NCBI RefSeq assembly: GCF_003344865.1
Contig: NZ_CP031165.1
Location: forward strand, 4,345,910 to 4,409,909
DNA from: Euzebya pacifica
GTDB lineage: Bacteria > Actinomycetota > Nitriliruptoria > Euzebyales > Euzebyaceae
DNA length: 64,000 nt
Direction of reading: 5' to 3'
Part shown: positions 43,400-50,853 of the stretch, piece by piece
Numbering within the stretch: position 1 is the first letter of the stretch
Layout: every line of letters begins with the position of its first letter
Made by a program: the position numbers and the translations under genes
Notes under the pieces: generated by a model
What the model saw: the letters and a program-made list of their open reading frames with translations, nothing else
Databases searched by the model: none
What the model was told of the DNA's origin: nothing

Positions 43400-43727
43400 C
43401 GTCGCTCCTCCGGGAGTTCGCTGGTGATGGCACCGGCGACCGGGAAACGACACTCGCTTCCGAAGACTACCGGTACAGGGCGGGGGGAATCCACCAACTC
43501 CCTCACATGTCGGCACGTCCGATGGGCCCCTGTAGGACTTCTCCGTCGGATACCACGCTGGGCAACACCAACCCCCCGCTGGGTGCGTCAAACTTCACGC
43601 ACCGTTAACCGCAGGAGGGGTCGCGGGCGGAACACCCGGGTACCATGCTTGCAACAGACAGCGGAACGCTTGCATTTGGCTATCCACAGCTCGGACCACC
43701 GCTGACCAGCTCGAGGAGGAGGCCCGA
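43400..43727. promoter_or_regulatory. Divergent promoter region, 328 bp
   Basis: No gene is supported. It separates the Thr-Pro-rich protein from the cyclase and must hold both promoters. It is less GC-rich than its surroundings near 43640-43700, with gcttgca repeated at 43646 and 43669 and a TATCC that could be part of a -10 box. The assignment is tentative. Confidence 0.4.
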
Positions 43728-44369
43728 ATGAGAGATCTCATCGGCATCCGCAAGGTCTCCGAGCATGCGCTGCGCCACCTCGCAGACATGTTCGCCGACG
43801 ACACCAACCCCATCGATCCCACCGACGTGTCCGTGGACGCAACCATCGTCTTCGCCGACATCGAAGGGTTCTCCGACGTCGTTGCCCGCGAGGGCGACGA
43901 CGCCGCTGCTGCCGTGCTCGACCAGCTCGACGCTGCGGTCGAGGCCGCGGTCGGGCCCACGGCGGCTCGCGTGGTCAAGCGCCTCGGCGACGGCGTCATG
44001 ATCGCCGCCGACGACCCGGCCGACGGTGTCCTCGTCGCCGCCGCGCTCCCCGCCGCGTTCGCCTGCCGCCTGGCCGACACGACCCACCCCCTGCGCCTGC
44101 GTGTCGGCGCACACCGCGGTGTGGTCCGCAGCCGAGGAGACGACCTCATCGGCTACCACGTCAACGTCGCGGCCCGCGTGGCCGAGCAGGCCGTCGGGGG
44201 CGAGGCCCTCGTCACCGGGGCCCTCCACGACTCGGTGGAGCTGTCCCACCCCCTGAGGGCCGTCGAGGCCGGCCAGCTCGTGGCCAAGGGTGTGCCGGAA
44301 CGGCCGCGCGTGTTCCGGCTCGTGGTCGACGCCGAGCAGTCCCCGTGCGAGCAACCCCTGACGGCCTGA
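43728..44369 (+). CDS. Class III adenylate/guanylate cyclase (stand-alone catalytic domain)
   Basis: A 213-residue class III nucleotidyl cyclase with no sensor domain. Active-site residues are all recognisable: metal Asp in VFADIEGFSD and in RLGDGVM, the purine-contacting Lys in VVKRLGDG and Asp in GDDLIGYHVN, and the transition-state Asn and Arg in VNVAARVAEQ. It should make cAMP as a homodimer; Lys/Asp favour ATP over GTP. A GAGGAGGAGG site precedes the ATG. It lies 38 bp upstream of a sirtuin gene on the same strand. Confidence 0.88.
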   Translation: MRDLIGIRKVSEHALRHLADMFADDTNPIDPTDVSVDATIVFADIEGFSDVVAREGDDAAAAVLDQLDAAVEAAVGPTAARVVKRLGDGVMIAADDPADGVLVAAALPAAFACRLADTTHPLRLRVGAHRGVVRSRGDDLIGYHVNVAARVAEQAVGGEALVTGALHDSVELSHPLRAVEAGQLVAKGVPERPRVFRLVVDAEQSPCEQPLTA

Positions 44370-44407
44370 TCGCGCCTGTCCCCGGTCGATCGGGTAGACC
44401 AACCCGC

Positions 44408-45154
44408 ATGGTCGACTCGCTTGCAGAATTCCTTCGCCGCTCCGAGCACCTGCTGGTCCTGACCGGCGCAGGCATCTCCACGGAGTCGGGCATCCCCGAC
44501 TTCCGTTCCCCCGGTGGGGTGTGGACGCGCTACGACCCACGGCAGATGACCTTCGACCGGTACGTCGAGTCCGCGGAGGTGCGGGCCCTGTCCTGGGCGA
44601 TGCGGCGGGAGTTCTTCGCTGCCGGCGCCCGCCCGAACGCCGGCCACCTCGCCATCGCCGCGATGGAGGCGGCGGGACGCAGCGTCGGGGTGATCACCCA
44701 GAACATCGACGGGCTCCACCAGGAGGCCGGTTCACGGACCGTCGTGGAGATCCACGGCACGGCCCGCACGGTCACCTGCATCGGGCGGCGGCCTCGCTGG
44801 GGCATGCCCGACGGATGCGGGTTCCGTGAAGACACGACGTGGGCGTTCGCACGCATCGACGCCGGCGATCCCGATCCGGCCTGTCCGGAGTGCGGCGGAC
44901 TGGTCAAGTCGGCCACGATCAGCTTCGGACAAGCGATGGACACCACGTCCATGGATGCGGCCGCCCAGCTGATGGACGTTGCCGACGCGATGCTGGTCGT
45001 CGGGTCGTCGCTGCAGGTCCACCCTGTCGCCGGCATGCCCGTCGACGCGGTCGAGCGCGGCCTCCCCCTGGCCATCGTCAACCGCGAACCCACCCCCCTG
45101 GACGACCTGGCCGACGTGGTCGTCCACGGCAGCGCCGGCGAGGTACTGGGCTAG
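44408..45154 (+). CDS. NAD-dependent protein deacylase (sirtuin)
   Basis: A 248-residue Sir2-family enzyme removing acetyl or other acyl groups from lysines with NAD. Motifs: LTGAGISTESGIPDFR (NAD pocket), TQNIDGLH, the catalytic His in VEIHGTART, and four cysteines of the zinc module (one after VT, one in DGCGF, two in CPECGG; the first pair spaced C-x12-C, wider than the usual C-x2-C). VVGSSLQVHPVAG completes the Rossmann part. It follows the cyclase in the same direction and may be co-transcribed; in actinobacteria cAMP can control protein acetylation. Confidence 0.93.
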   Translation: MVDSLAEFLRRSEHLLVLTGAGISTESGIPDFRSPGGVWTRYDPRQMTFDRYVESAEVRALSWAMRREFFAAGARPNAGHLAIAAMEAAGRSVGVITQNIDGLHQEAGSRTVVEIHGTARTVTCIGRRPRWGMPDGCGFREDTTWAFARIDAGDPDPACPECGGLVKSATISFGQAMDTTSMDAAAQLMDVADAMLVVGSSLQVHPVAGMPVDAVERGLPLAIVNREPTPLDDLADVVVHGSAGEVLG

Positions 45155-45160
45155 ATCGTT

Positions 45161-45223
45161 GGTCCTCGCTCCGCTCGTCGGGTCCTCGGGCTCTGACCCG
45201 ACGAATCGCTCCCTCGATTCTCG
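45161..45223 (+). repeat. 63-bp inverted repeat, left arm
   Basis: Matches the reverse complement of 46912-46974 at 59 of 63 positions, the first 44 without a mismatch. Each arm contains its own hairpin: here cgtcgggtc (45176-45184) pairs with gacccgacg (45195-45203). Confidence 0.9.
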
Positions 45224-45291
45224 GCCCTCGCTCCGCATCGGGCACTGCGAGCCTCGCTCGCGTTTCGTCGGCGCCCTGCGGCGGTGCGCTG

Positions 45292-45384
45292 GCACCTCTG
45301 TGGGCCGAGCACACGACGGTTGGCACCTCGGCGGGCCGAGCACACGACGGTTGGCACCTCGGCGGGCTGCGCACACGACCGGTG
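45292..45384 (+). repeat. Three tandem 31-bp repeats
   Basis: Units at 45292-45322, 45323-45353 and 45354-45384, each starting gcacct and containing cgggc-gcacacgac. Units 1 and 2 differ at three positions, unit 3 is more diverged. Non-coding. Confidence 0.88.
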
Positions 45385-45447
45385 TGTGCGTTCCCCCGCT
45401 CCAGGCGCTGCTGATCGCACCCACCCTCGACCGTTGTGCGACATGAA

Positions 45448-45462
45448 CGCCCCGAGGAGACG
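45448..45462. repeat. 15-bp target-site duplication, left copy
   Basis: cgccccgaggagacg directly left of the IS end; the identical 15 bases follow the right end at 46740-46754. Confidence 0.88.
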
Positions 45463-45531
45463 TGTATGAACCGGGGACCTTGTTGACAGTTGGATCCGGG
45501 GAGGTCCTTGACACCTGCACACAGTGCGTGG

Positions 45532-45885
45532 ATGCGCATGAGGCAGGTGAGCGTGATGCAACAACGGCACGAGATGGTGCTGGCGGTCAGGCAGCGAGGC
45601 ATCTCGGTGAGTGGCGCTGCGGCGCTGTTCGGGGTGTCGCGGCAGACCGTCCACAAGTGGCTGGCCCGGTATGACGCGGAGGGGGTGGAGGGGCTGGGTG
45701 ACCGGTCCAGCCGGCCGCTGGTCCCGTCGGGGCAGGTCGACGGCGGCCTGGAGCAGCGGGTGGTGCAGCTGCGAACCGCCAATCCTCGGTGGGGGCCCAA
45801 ACGGATCCATGCCGAGCTGGTCCGTCGGGGGTGGATCCGCCGGCCAGGTCGACCATCGGGCGGATCCTTGCCCGCAACGGACTGA
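45532..45885 (+). CDS. IS481-family transposase, N-terminal HTH part
   Basis: A ~117-residue frame with the DNA-binding part of an IS481 transposase: QQRHEMVLAVRQRGISVSGA, GVSRQTVHKWLARYDAEG, LGDRSSRPLVPSG and NPRWGPKRIHAELVRRG. It continues correctly up to a run of five G (45827-45831), after which the frame becomes nonsense (ending SGGSLPATD). The second half of the protein resumes in the -1 frame. An in-frame TTG at 45490 lies inside the terminal repeat, so the ATG at 45532 or 45556 is the likelier start. Confidence 0.82.
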   Translation: MRMRQVSVMQQRHEMVLAVRQRGISVSGAAALFGVSRQTVHKWLARYDAEGVEGLGDRSSRPLVPSGQVDGGLEQRVVQLRTANPRWGPKRIHAELVRRGWIRRPGRPSGGSLPATD

Positions 45886-46676
45886 CCGGGGACCACCCTC
45901 GCCCCGTCCCGGCCGCGCCGTTGCGGTTCGCCCGGGAGCGGCCCAACGAGCTGTGGCAGATCGATGGGATGCGGCTGGCCGTGGGCGAGGACACCATGAC
46001 GGTGATCACCCTGCTGGATGACCACAGCCGGCTGTGCCTGGAGTTGTTGCTTGCGGCAGGGGAGACCGCGGCGGCGGCCATCGCCGCCTTCGACCGGGCG
46101 GTCAGCCTATGGGGGCTGCCCCACACCGTGCTCAGCGACAACGGCAGCGCCTTCACCGCCCGCTCAAAGGGTGGGGTGGGCCCCTTCGAGCGGCACCTGT
46201 GGCAGCAGGGCGTGGCCACCATCAATGGTCGGCCCTACCACCCCCAGACCCAGGGCAAGGTCGAGCGGCTGCACCGCACCCTGCGCGAGTGGCTCACCGA
46301 CCACCCCGCCGAGGACGCCCACGCGATGACTGACCAGCTCGACGTGTTCGTCGACCACTACAACACTCAACGGCCACACCAGGCCCTCAACGACCGCACC
46401 CCCGCCCAGGTCCACGCCGACACACCCCCGGCCCGTCCCGACCCGGCCGGCACCCTCCACCAGCGCAGCCGACGGATGGTCAACCACACCCAGGGCAACG
46501 GCAACCTTGGCTACGCCTCCTGGCAGATCGGGCTGGGACGAGCCCACCCCAACACCGTCGTGGCGATCACCGACCACGGCGACCTCATCGAGATCCACGA
46601 CGAGCACGGCACCCTCATCGGCACCACCAAGCCCGACCCCACAACCCGCTACCTGCCCCTCACCCGACACACCTAG
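45789..46676 (+). CDS. IS481-family transposase, DDE integrase part (-1 frame)
   Basis: The catalytic half of the transposase with an rve integrase core: LWQIDGMRLAVGED (first Asp), LSDNGSAFTARSKG (second Asp), GRPYHPQTQGKVERLHRTLR (catalytic Glu), then DHYNTQRPHQALNDRTPAQV and a C-terminal extension. True coding probably begins where this frame takes over at 45831 (VDPPARSTIGRILARNG); the stated start is only the frame's first start codon. A -1 slip on GGGGG would give one full-length ~380-residue protein; otherwise the element is disabled. Confidence 0.8.
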   Translation: MGAQTDPCRAGPSGVDPPARSTIGRILARNGLTGDHPRPVPAAPLRFARERPNELWQIDGMRLAVGEDTMTVITLLDDHSRLCLELLLAAGETAAAAIAAFDRAVSLWGLPHTVLSDNGSAFTARSKGGVGPFERHLWQQGVATINGRPYHPQTQGKVERLHRTLREWLTDHPAEDAHAMTDQLDVFVDHYNTQRPHQALNDRTPAQVHADTPPARPDPAGTLHQRSRRMVNHTQGNGNLGYASWQIGLGRAHPNTVVAITDHGDLIEIHDEHGTLIGTTKPDPTTRYLPLTRHT

Positions 46677-46739
46677 GCTGTGTGCACCTGTCAACAAGGC
46701 CCCCGGACCAAGGTGTCAACAACCTCCCCGGATCGCACA

Positions 46740-46754
46740 CGCCCCGAGGAGACG
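46740..46754. repeat. 15-bp target-site duplication, right copy
   Basis: Identical to 45448-45462; directly follows the right end of the IS element. Confidence 0.88.
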
Positions 46755-46975
46755 GGCATGCCGCACGAGCCCTCACCCCGGGTGCGGTCGACCACCCTCA
46801 GAGGCGCCCAACGCACACGCCGGCCTGACCACCGCAGCCGGACCGGGCACCGACCGCCGCAGGGCGCCGGCGATCCGTGAGCAAGACTCACAGCCACGAG
46901 CCTGCGAGAGGCGAGAATCGGCGGAGCGGATCGTCGGGTCAGAGCCCGAGGACCCGACGAGCGGAGCGAGGACCG
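46755..46975. other. Non-coding region right of the IS element
   Basis: No gene is supported. It contains the right arm of the 63-bp inverted repeat. Removing the IS and one target copy would join it to 45155-45462 as a partly palindromic ~550-bp spacer between the sirtuin and fdxA genes. Confidence 0.7.
46912..46974 (-). repeat. 63-bp inverted repeat, right arm
   Basis: Reverse complement of 45161-45223 with four mismatches. Internal hairpin cgtcgggtc (46932-46940) / gacccgacg (46951-46959). Confidence 0.9.
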
Positions 46976-47013
46976 AAAAACAAAGCCAACCCCGCGCCGA
47001 GGCACGGGGTTGG
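46976..47013 (-). terminator. Intrinsic terminator of fdxA
   Basis: On the minus strand a perfect 9-bp stem (ccaaccccg / cggggttgg, 46986-46994 and 47005-47013) is followed by ctttgttttt, the clearest stem plus U-tract in the window. It lies 17 bp after the ferredoxin stop. Confidence 0.85.
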
Positions 47014-47030
47014 TCAGTCCTGCTGGGGGG

Positions 47031-47351
47031 TTACTCCCAGGCGGCCACCTTCGGGTGGTCGACGCCGGAGGCGCCCACCTTGGCGGCACCGCCGGGGGAA
47101 CCGACGCCGGAGACGCCGTCCTCGAAGTACTCGGCGTTCCAGGGAGTGAATTCCTTCCACTCGTCCGGGACGTCGTCCTCGTAGAAGATGGCCTCGACGG
47201 GGCATGCGGGCTCGCAGGCGCCGCAGTCCACGCACTCATCGGGGTGGATGTAGAGCATCCGGTCACCCTCGTAGATGCAGTCCACGGGGCATTCCTCGAT
47301 GCAGGCCTTGTCCTTCACGTCGATGCAGGGCTCGCAGATCGTGTAGGTCAC
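47031..47351 (-). CDS. fdxA: 7Fe ferredoxin ([3Fe-4S][4Fe-4S])
   Basis: A 106-residue seven-iron ferredoxin like mycobacterial FdxA and Azotobacter FdI, a low-potential electron carrier. By analogy with FdI the [3Fe-4S] cluster is held by Cys9, Cys17 and Cys50 and the [4Fe-4S] cluster by Cys21, Cys40, Cys43 and Cys46; Cys25 is the extra free cysteine also known there. The [13 protein letters not shown] segment and the C-terminal [12 protein letters not shown] are typical of the actinobacterial group. GTG start; longer in-frame readings are antisense to the hydrolase. Followed by a strong terminator. Confidence 0.95.
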   Translation of the reverse strand: MTYTICEPCIDVKDKACIEECPVDCIYEGDRMLYIHPDECVDCGACEPACPVEAIFYEDDVPDEWKEFTPWNAEYFEDGVSGVGSPGGAAKVGASGVDHPKVAAWE

Positions 47352-47448
47352 GTGTTTGGCCTCCTGGTTTGGGGTCGCGTGTTGGTCATCGTGCGGTGCA
47401 CGGTGGGCCCGGTCGGGCGCGTCGGCCAACACTCTACCCTGAGGACCC

Positions 47449-48090
47449 GTGCACCCACGCAACCCGACAGCCGATGTCCTCGTCGTCACCGCCGACGACG
47501 TGTCCCTGCAGGCCCGCCATCGCCGGCCGACCGGACCGCCGAAGGGTGCGGTCCTGCTCTGCCACCCCCACCCGGCGTTCGGTGGCCACATGGATGTCTG
47601 GCTGCTGCCGGCCATCGCCGCGGCGCTGTCGGCGGACGGCTGGGCCAGCCTCCGGCTGAACTTCCGGGGGGTGGAGGGGTCAGCGGGCACCCAGACCGGC
47701 GGACGACTCGAGCACCTCGACGCCGAGGCCGGCCTCGCCCACCTCCGCGCCGCCCACCCCGGCGTCCCGCTGGCTGCGGTCGGCTGGTCCTTCGGTGCGA
47801 TGATCGCCCTCCGGCTGGGGACGTCCATCGACACGTGGGTGGGCGTCGCACCGCCGACCCGCGGACTGGACGACGCGCCACTCCTCGGCCCGCTCGTGCC
47901 CGAGACCCTGCCGCCCCGCCGCCACGTGGTGGTCGGGGCGCACGACCAGTTCTTCCCTCCTGACACCGTTCACATCCTCCGCCCCGACGAGGTCACCGTG
48001 CTGCCAGATACCGACCACTTCTTCTTCGACCGAGACCAGGACGTCGCCGCGGCCGTCCTGCACGCCCTCTCCCCCGGGACCCCACGATGA
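47449..48090 (+). CDS. Alpha/beta hydrolase (dienelactone hydrolase-like)
   Basis: A 213-residue compact alpha/beta hydrolase. Visible: [20 protein letters not shown] (family-specific HPHP box), [13 protein letters not shown], the nucleophile elbow [10 protein letters not shown] with its serine, [13 protein letters not shown] with the acid, and [11 protein letters not shown] with the catalytic His. This is the small group of HPHP-containing hydrolases (COG2945-like), substrates unknown. Divergent from fdxA; its stop overlaps the start of the next gene by 4 bp. Confidence 0.85.
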   Translation: MHPRNPTADVLVVTADDVSLQARHRRPTGPPKGAVLLCHPHPAFGGHMDVWLLPAIAAALSADGWASLRLNFRGVEGSAGTQTGGRLEHLDAEAGLAHLRAAHPGVPLAAVGWSFGAMIALRLGTSIDTWVGVAPPTRGLDDAPLLGPLVPETLPPRRHVVVGAHDQFFPPDTVHILRPDEVTVLPDTDHFFFDRDQDVAAAVLHALSPGTPR

Positions 48091-48329
48091 AGGCTCGATA
48101 CGTCGTGCGCATCACCCCGGCGGACGTCGGACAGCGTGTCAGCGTGCGCTTCTGGGTGGAGGGGGCGGCAGCGCGGGAACCGGGCGAGCCGGCGCACAGC
48201 GACGCCGTCGGGGTGCTGGAGTCGTGGGCGGATGGCTGGCTGTCGATCAGGTGGCGGGACGGACGGCTCACCACCGTGGACGAGCAGGCGTTGGTGGCCG
48301 GCAAGACCCTGCCGCCGTCCCCCCGCTGA
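48087..48329 (+). CDS. Small SH3-like domain protein
   Basis: An 80-residue soluble protein, translationally coupled to the hydrolase (ATGA overlap). The pattern VGQRVSVRFWVEG, DAVGVLESWADGWLSIRWRDGR and VAGKTLPPSP resembles the SH3-like N-terminal domain of the Rv0428c-type acetyltransferases of mycobacteria, but the acetyltransferase domain is missing. The similarity is from memory and needs a profile search. Role unknown. Confidence 0.65.
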   Translation: MKARYVVRITPADVGQRVSVRFWVEGAAAREPGEPAHSDAVGVLESWADGWLSIRWRDGRLTTVDEQALVAGKTLPPSPR

Positions 48330-48416
48330 CCTCCCTCGGATCGCGATCGGACGAATCATTACTGAATTGGGTTCGTTTCGGTTTGCGCGCTGCGTGACAG
48401 TGGGAGCCTTCGGTCG

Positions 48417-50846
48417 ATGCAGAGGGACCCCCAGATTCTCGATGGCGTGCCGGCAGCGCTTCTCCGGCTCACCGAGACGGGGGTCGTGGTGTACGCCAAC
48501 CGTGCCGCCGGACGGTTCCTGCGGTGTGCACCGGCGTTGCTCGTCGGACGCCACTACGCCGACCTCGTCGAGGACCGACAGCGGGCCAAGGAACTGCTGG
48601 CCACCCGTGACGTCGGGACGGTGGAGCGCCGCCTGATCCAGCGCTTCTGCCTGGACGACGGGGACGCCAACTGGGGGATCGCCATGTTCGGGGGGGTCGA
48701 GGCCGACCACACCCGCTGGGTGCGCCTCGAGCCCATGATCCAGGACACCTCGGAGACGATGGCACCCGTGATCGCCCTGGTGGAGGCGCTCGTCGGCGCA
48801 GACCGGACGTGGCTGCTGCACGACAAGGGGGCCCACGTGGAGGTCGTGTCCACCACGATCGTGGACGACACCCCCCAGCCCGTCCAGTTCCGCATCGACC
48901 ACGATCGGCACCCGGCGCTCCACGACATCCTGGAGGAGGGCAGGTCGATCCGCTGGAGATCCCTCGAGGGGCTCGCAGACATCTATCCGGGATGGGAGAT
49001 GTCGGAGCTCGAGGGCCTGGAGAGCGGCATGGTCGTGCCCCTCCTGGAGGACGGCGCGGTGCTCGGGGCGGTGTGCTGGGGGTGGGCCATCCCCGGGCCT
49101 CCGCCGGTCGACGACCAGCAGCTCCTCAGCGGAGCAGAACGAGTGGCAGCAGCCGTGCGTTCCCGGGAGCAACATCGCCTGGTCGTCTCGGCGCAGCAGG
49201 AGGCGACCGCCCTTGCCATGCGCTTCCAGACGGTCGTCGAGGAGCTGGAGGAGGGCGTCGTCCTGTGGCATGGCGAACAGGACCTGACACCCCTCGCGAT
49301 CAACCCCGCGACCGAACGGCTCCTCGGGATCGACCAGATGGCACAGCTCGACGACGTCCTCCTGCGCGGAGCGGACGGGGATGAGCTGGGGCCGGGGTTC
49401 CTTCGGCGCCACGCCCGAACGGCGATGGACTCCGGTGCGGCCGAGGTTCGCCTCGTCCAGCTGGCGGACGGCGCGGAAGTCCGCTGGCTGACGCTTCGAT
49501 CCCGTCCACCCATGCGTGACGCCGACCTCGCTGCGGTCAGCATCCTCGTCGACGTGACCGACAGGCACCTCGCCGAGGCGCGCCTGCGACACCAGATGTT
49601 GCACGACGCCCTGACCGGGCTCGCCAACCGCACGCTGCTGATGGACCGGCTGGCCCAGGAGCTGCAACGTGCGCGTCGCCACGGAGGCCAGGTAGCCGTC
49701 TTCTTCCTCGACCTGGACGACTTCAAGCGGGTCAACGACACGCTCGGACACGACGTCGGCGACGCCCTGCTCGTGCATGTCGCGGGGCTCCTCCGGTCCG
49801 CTGTGCGCCCCGACGACACCGTGGCCCGTCTCGGTGGGGACGAGTTCGTCCTCGTCTGCGACATCGAGTCGTCGGAGAACGCCTGGGACATCGCCAAGCG
49901 GATCCATGCGACCTCACAGACCGGTATGGAGGTCGGAGACGGGGCTCGCCTGCGCCCGGCCTTCAGCATCGGCATGGTCCTGGCCGATCCCGAGACCGTT
50001 GACCCGGTGGCGTTGCTCAGGGACGCCGACAGCGCCATGTACGCCGCGAAGGAACGGGGCAAGGGACGCACGGAGCTGTTCGGCCCCGAGCATCGCCGGA
50101 CGGCAGCCGCCCGCCGGACGCTGCAGGCGGGGCTGCGCGACGGTGTGGAGGCCGGGGAGGTCGTCCCGTGGTTCCAGCCGGTGGTGGACCTCCGCACCGG
50201 CCGGGTCGTGGCGGCCGAGGCCCTCGCGAGATGGCAGCGCGCGGACGACGTGCTCGGGCCCGATCGGTTCCTGTCGCTTGCCCAGGACGCAGGCTTCATG
50301 GCTGAGCTGGGCGACACGTTGCTGCGGCGCGCCGCTGATTCCTCGAGCCGACACCGCGGTGCCACCGAGCTCGACCTCCACCTCAACTGCACGCCCGCCG
50401 AGCTCGTCGACGGGCGCTACGCCCGGTCGCTCCGGAGCCTCCACGAACAAGCCGTGCTGGATCCCCACCGCCTGGTGCTGGACCTGACCGAGGACGTCCT
50501 GCTCACCGGCGCAGGCGACATCAAGGCCCAGATCGCCGAGCTGCGCGCGATGGGCGTTCGCGTTTCCCTCGACGACTTCGGGACCGGTCTGTCCTCCCTC
50601 GTCCATCTCCGTCGGTTCGGTGTGGACATCGTCAAGATCGACAGGTCGTTGGTTGCCGGCCTGCCCCACGACAACGACAGCGCCGCGCTCGTTGCGGGCA
50701 TCTTCGGTATGGCAGGCGCCCTCGGCCTCAAGACGGTCGCCGAGGGTGTCGAGACCGTGGAGCAGCGTGACTGGCTCCTCGAGCGTGGGTGTGACTTCGC
50801 GCAGGGTCACCTGTTCGGCTCGGCATCCCCAACGCTTCCGAGCTGA
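48417..50846 (+). CDS. PAS/GAF-containing diguanylate cyclase/phosphodiesterase (GGDEF-EAL)
   Basis: An 809-residue cytoplasmic c-di-GMP enzyme with no TM segments: N-terminal PAS (~5-105), GAF-like (~110-250), second PAS (~262-385), GGDEF (~390-545) and EAL (~560-805). The cyclase site is intact (LGGDEFVL at ~472; FFLDLDDFKRVNDTLGHDVG). In the EAL domain EAL (~599), DDFGTG (~719), the VDIVKIDRS lysine and AEGVET are present, but the LExTE motif reads LDLTEDV, with Asp in place of a metal-binding Glu. It could make or break c-di-GMP. Convergent with a degenerate partner 7 bp away. Confidence 0.92.
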   Translation: MQRDPQILDGVPAALLRLTETGVVVYANRAAGRFLRCAPALLVGRHYADLVEDRQRAKELLATRDVGTVERRLIQRFCLDDGDANWGIAMFGGVEADHTRWVRLEPMIQDTSETMAPVIALVEALVGADRTWLLHDKGAHVEVVSTTIVDDTPQPVQFRIDHDRHPALHDILEEGRSIRWRSLEGLADIYPGWEMSELEGLESGMVVPLLEDGAVLGAVCWGWAIPGPPPVDDQQLLSGAERVAAAVRSREQHRLVVSAQQEATALAMRFQTVVEELEEGVVLWHGEQDLTPLAINPATERLLGIDQMAQLDDVLLRGADGDELGPGFLRRHARTAMDSGAAEVRLVQLADGAEVRWLTLRSRPPMRDADLAAVSILVDVTDRHLAEARLRHQMLHDALTGLANRTLLMDRLAQELQRARRHGGQVAVFFLDLDDFKRVNDTLGHDVGDALLVHVAGLLRSAVRPDDTVARLGGDEFVLVCDIESSENAWDIAKRIHATSQTGMEVGDGARLRPAFSIGMVLADPETVDPVALLRDADSAMYAAKERGKGRTELFGPEHRRTAAARRTLQAGLRDGVEAGEVVPWFQPVVDLRTGRVVAAEALARWQRADDVLGPDRFLSLAQDAGFMAELGDTLLRRAADSSSRHRGATELDLHLNCTPAELVDGRYARSLRSLHEQAVLDPHRLVLDLTEDVLLTGAGDIKAQIAELRAMGVRVSLDDFGTGLSSLVHLRRFGVDIVKIDRSLVAGLPHDNDSAALVAGIFGMAGALGLKTVAEGVETVEQRDWLLERGCDFAQGHLFGSASPTLPS

Positions 50847-50853
50847 CGCCTGC

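Larger units (their letters stand above)
45155..45447. other. Non-coding region left of the IS element
   Basis: No gene is supported. It holds the left arm of a 63-bp inverted repeat (45161-45223) and three 31-bp tandem repeats (45292-45384). Further imperfect similarity to the inverted right-hand region can be followed, for example cggcgccctgcggcgg on both sides. Confidence 0.75.
45463..46739 (+). mobile_element. IS481-like insertion sequence, 1277 bp
   Basis: A complete IS by structure. The ends are imperfect terminal inverted repeats starting TGT: 21 of 26 bases match between 45463-45488 and the reverse complement of 46714-46739, with shared ccgggga and ttgttgaca blocks; a second inner ttgaca-type block is present at both ends. 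A perfect 15-bp target duplication flanks it, within the range known for IS481. It encodes an HTH part and a DDE integrase part in two frames. The clean duplication suggests a recent insertion; no host gene is broken. Confidence 0.88.

Noticed and set aside
45292-45384. 31-bp tandem repeats as CRISPR repeats
   Set aside because: No spacers between units and no cas genes in the window.
47970-49907. 645-codon minus-strand frame opposite the GGDEF-EAL gene
   Set aside because: Shadow of a clear multi-domain gene on the plus strand.
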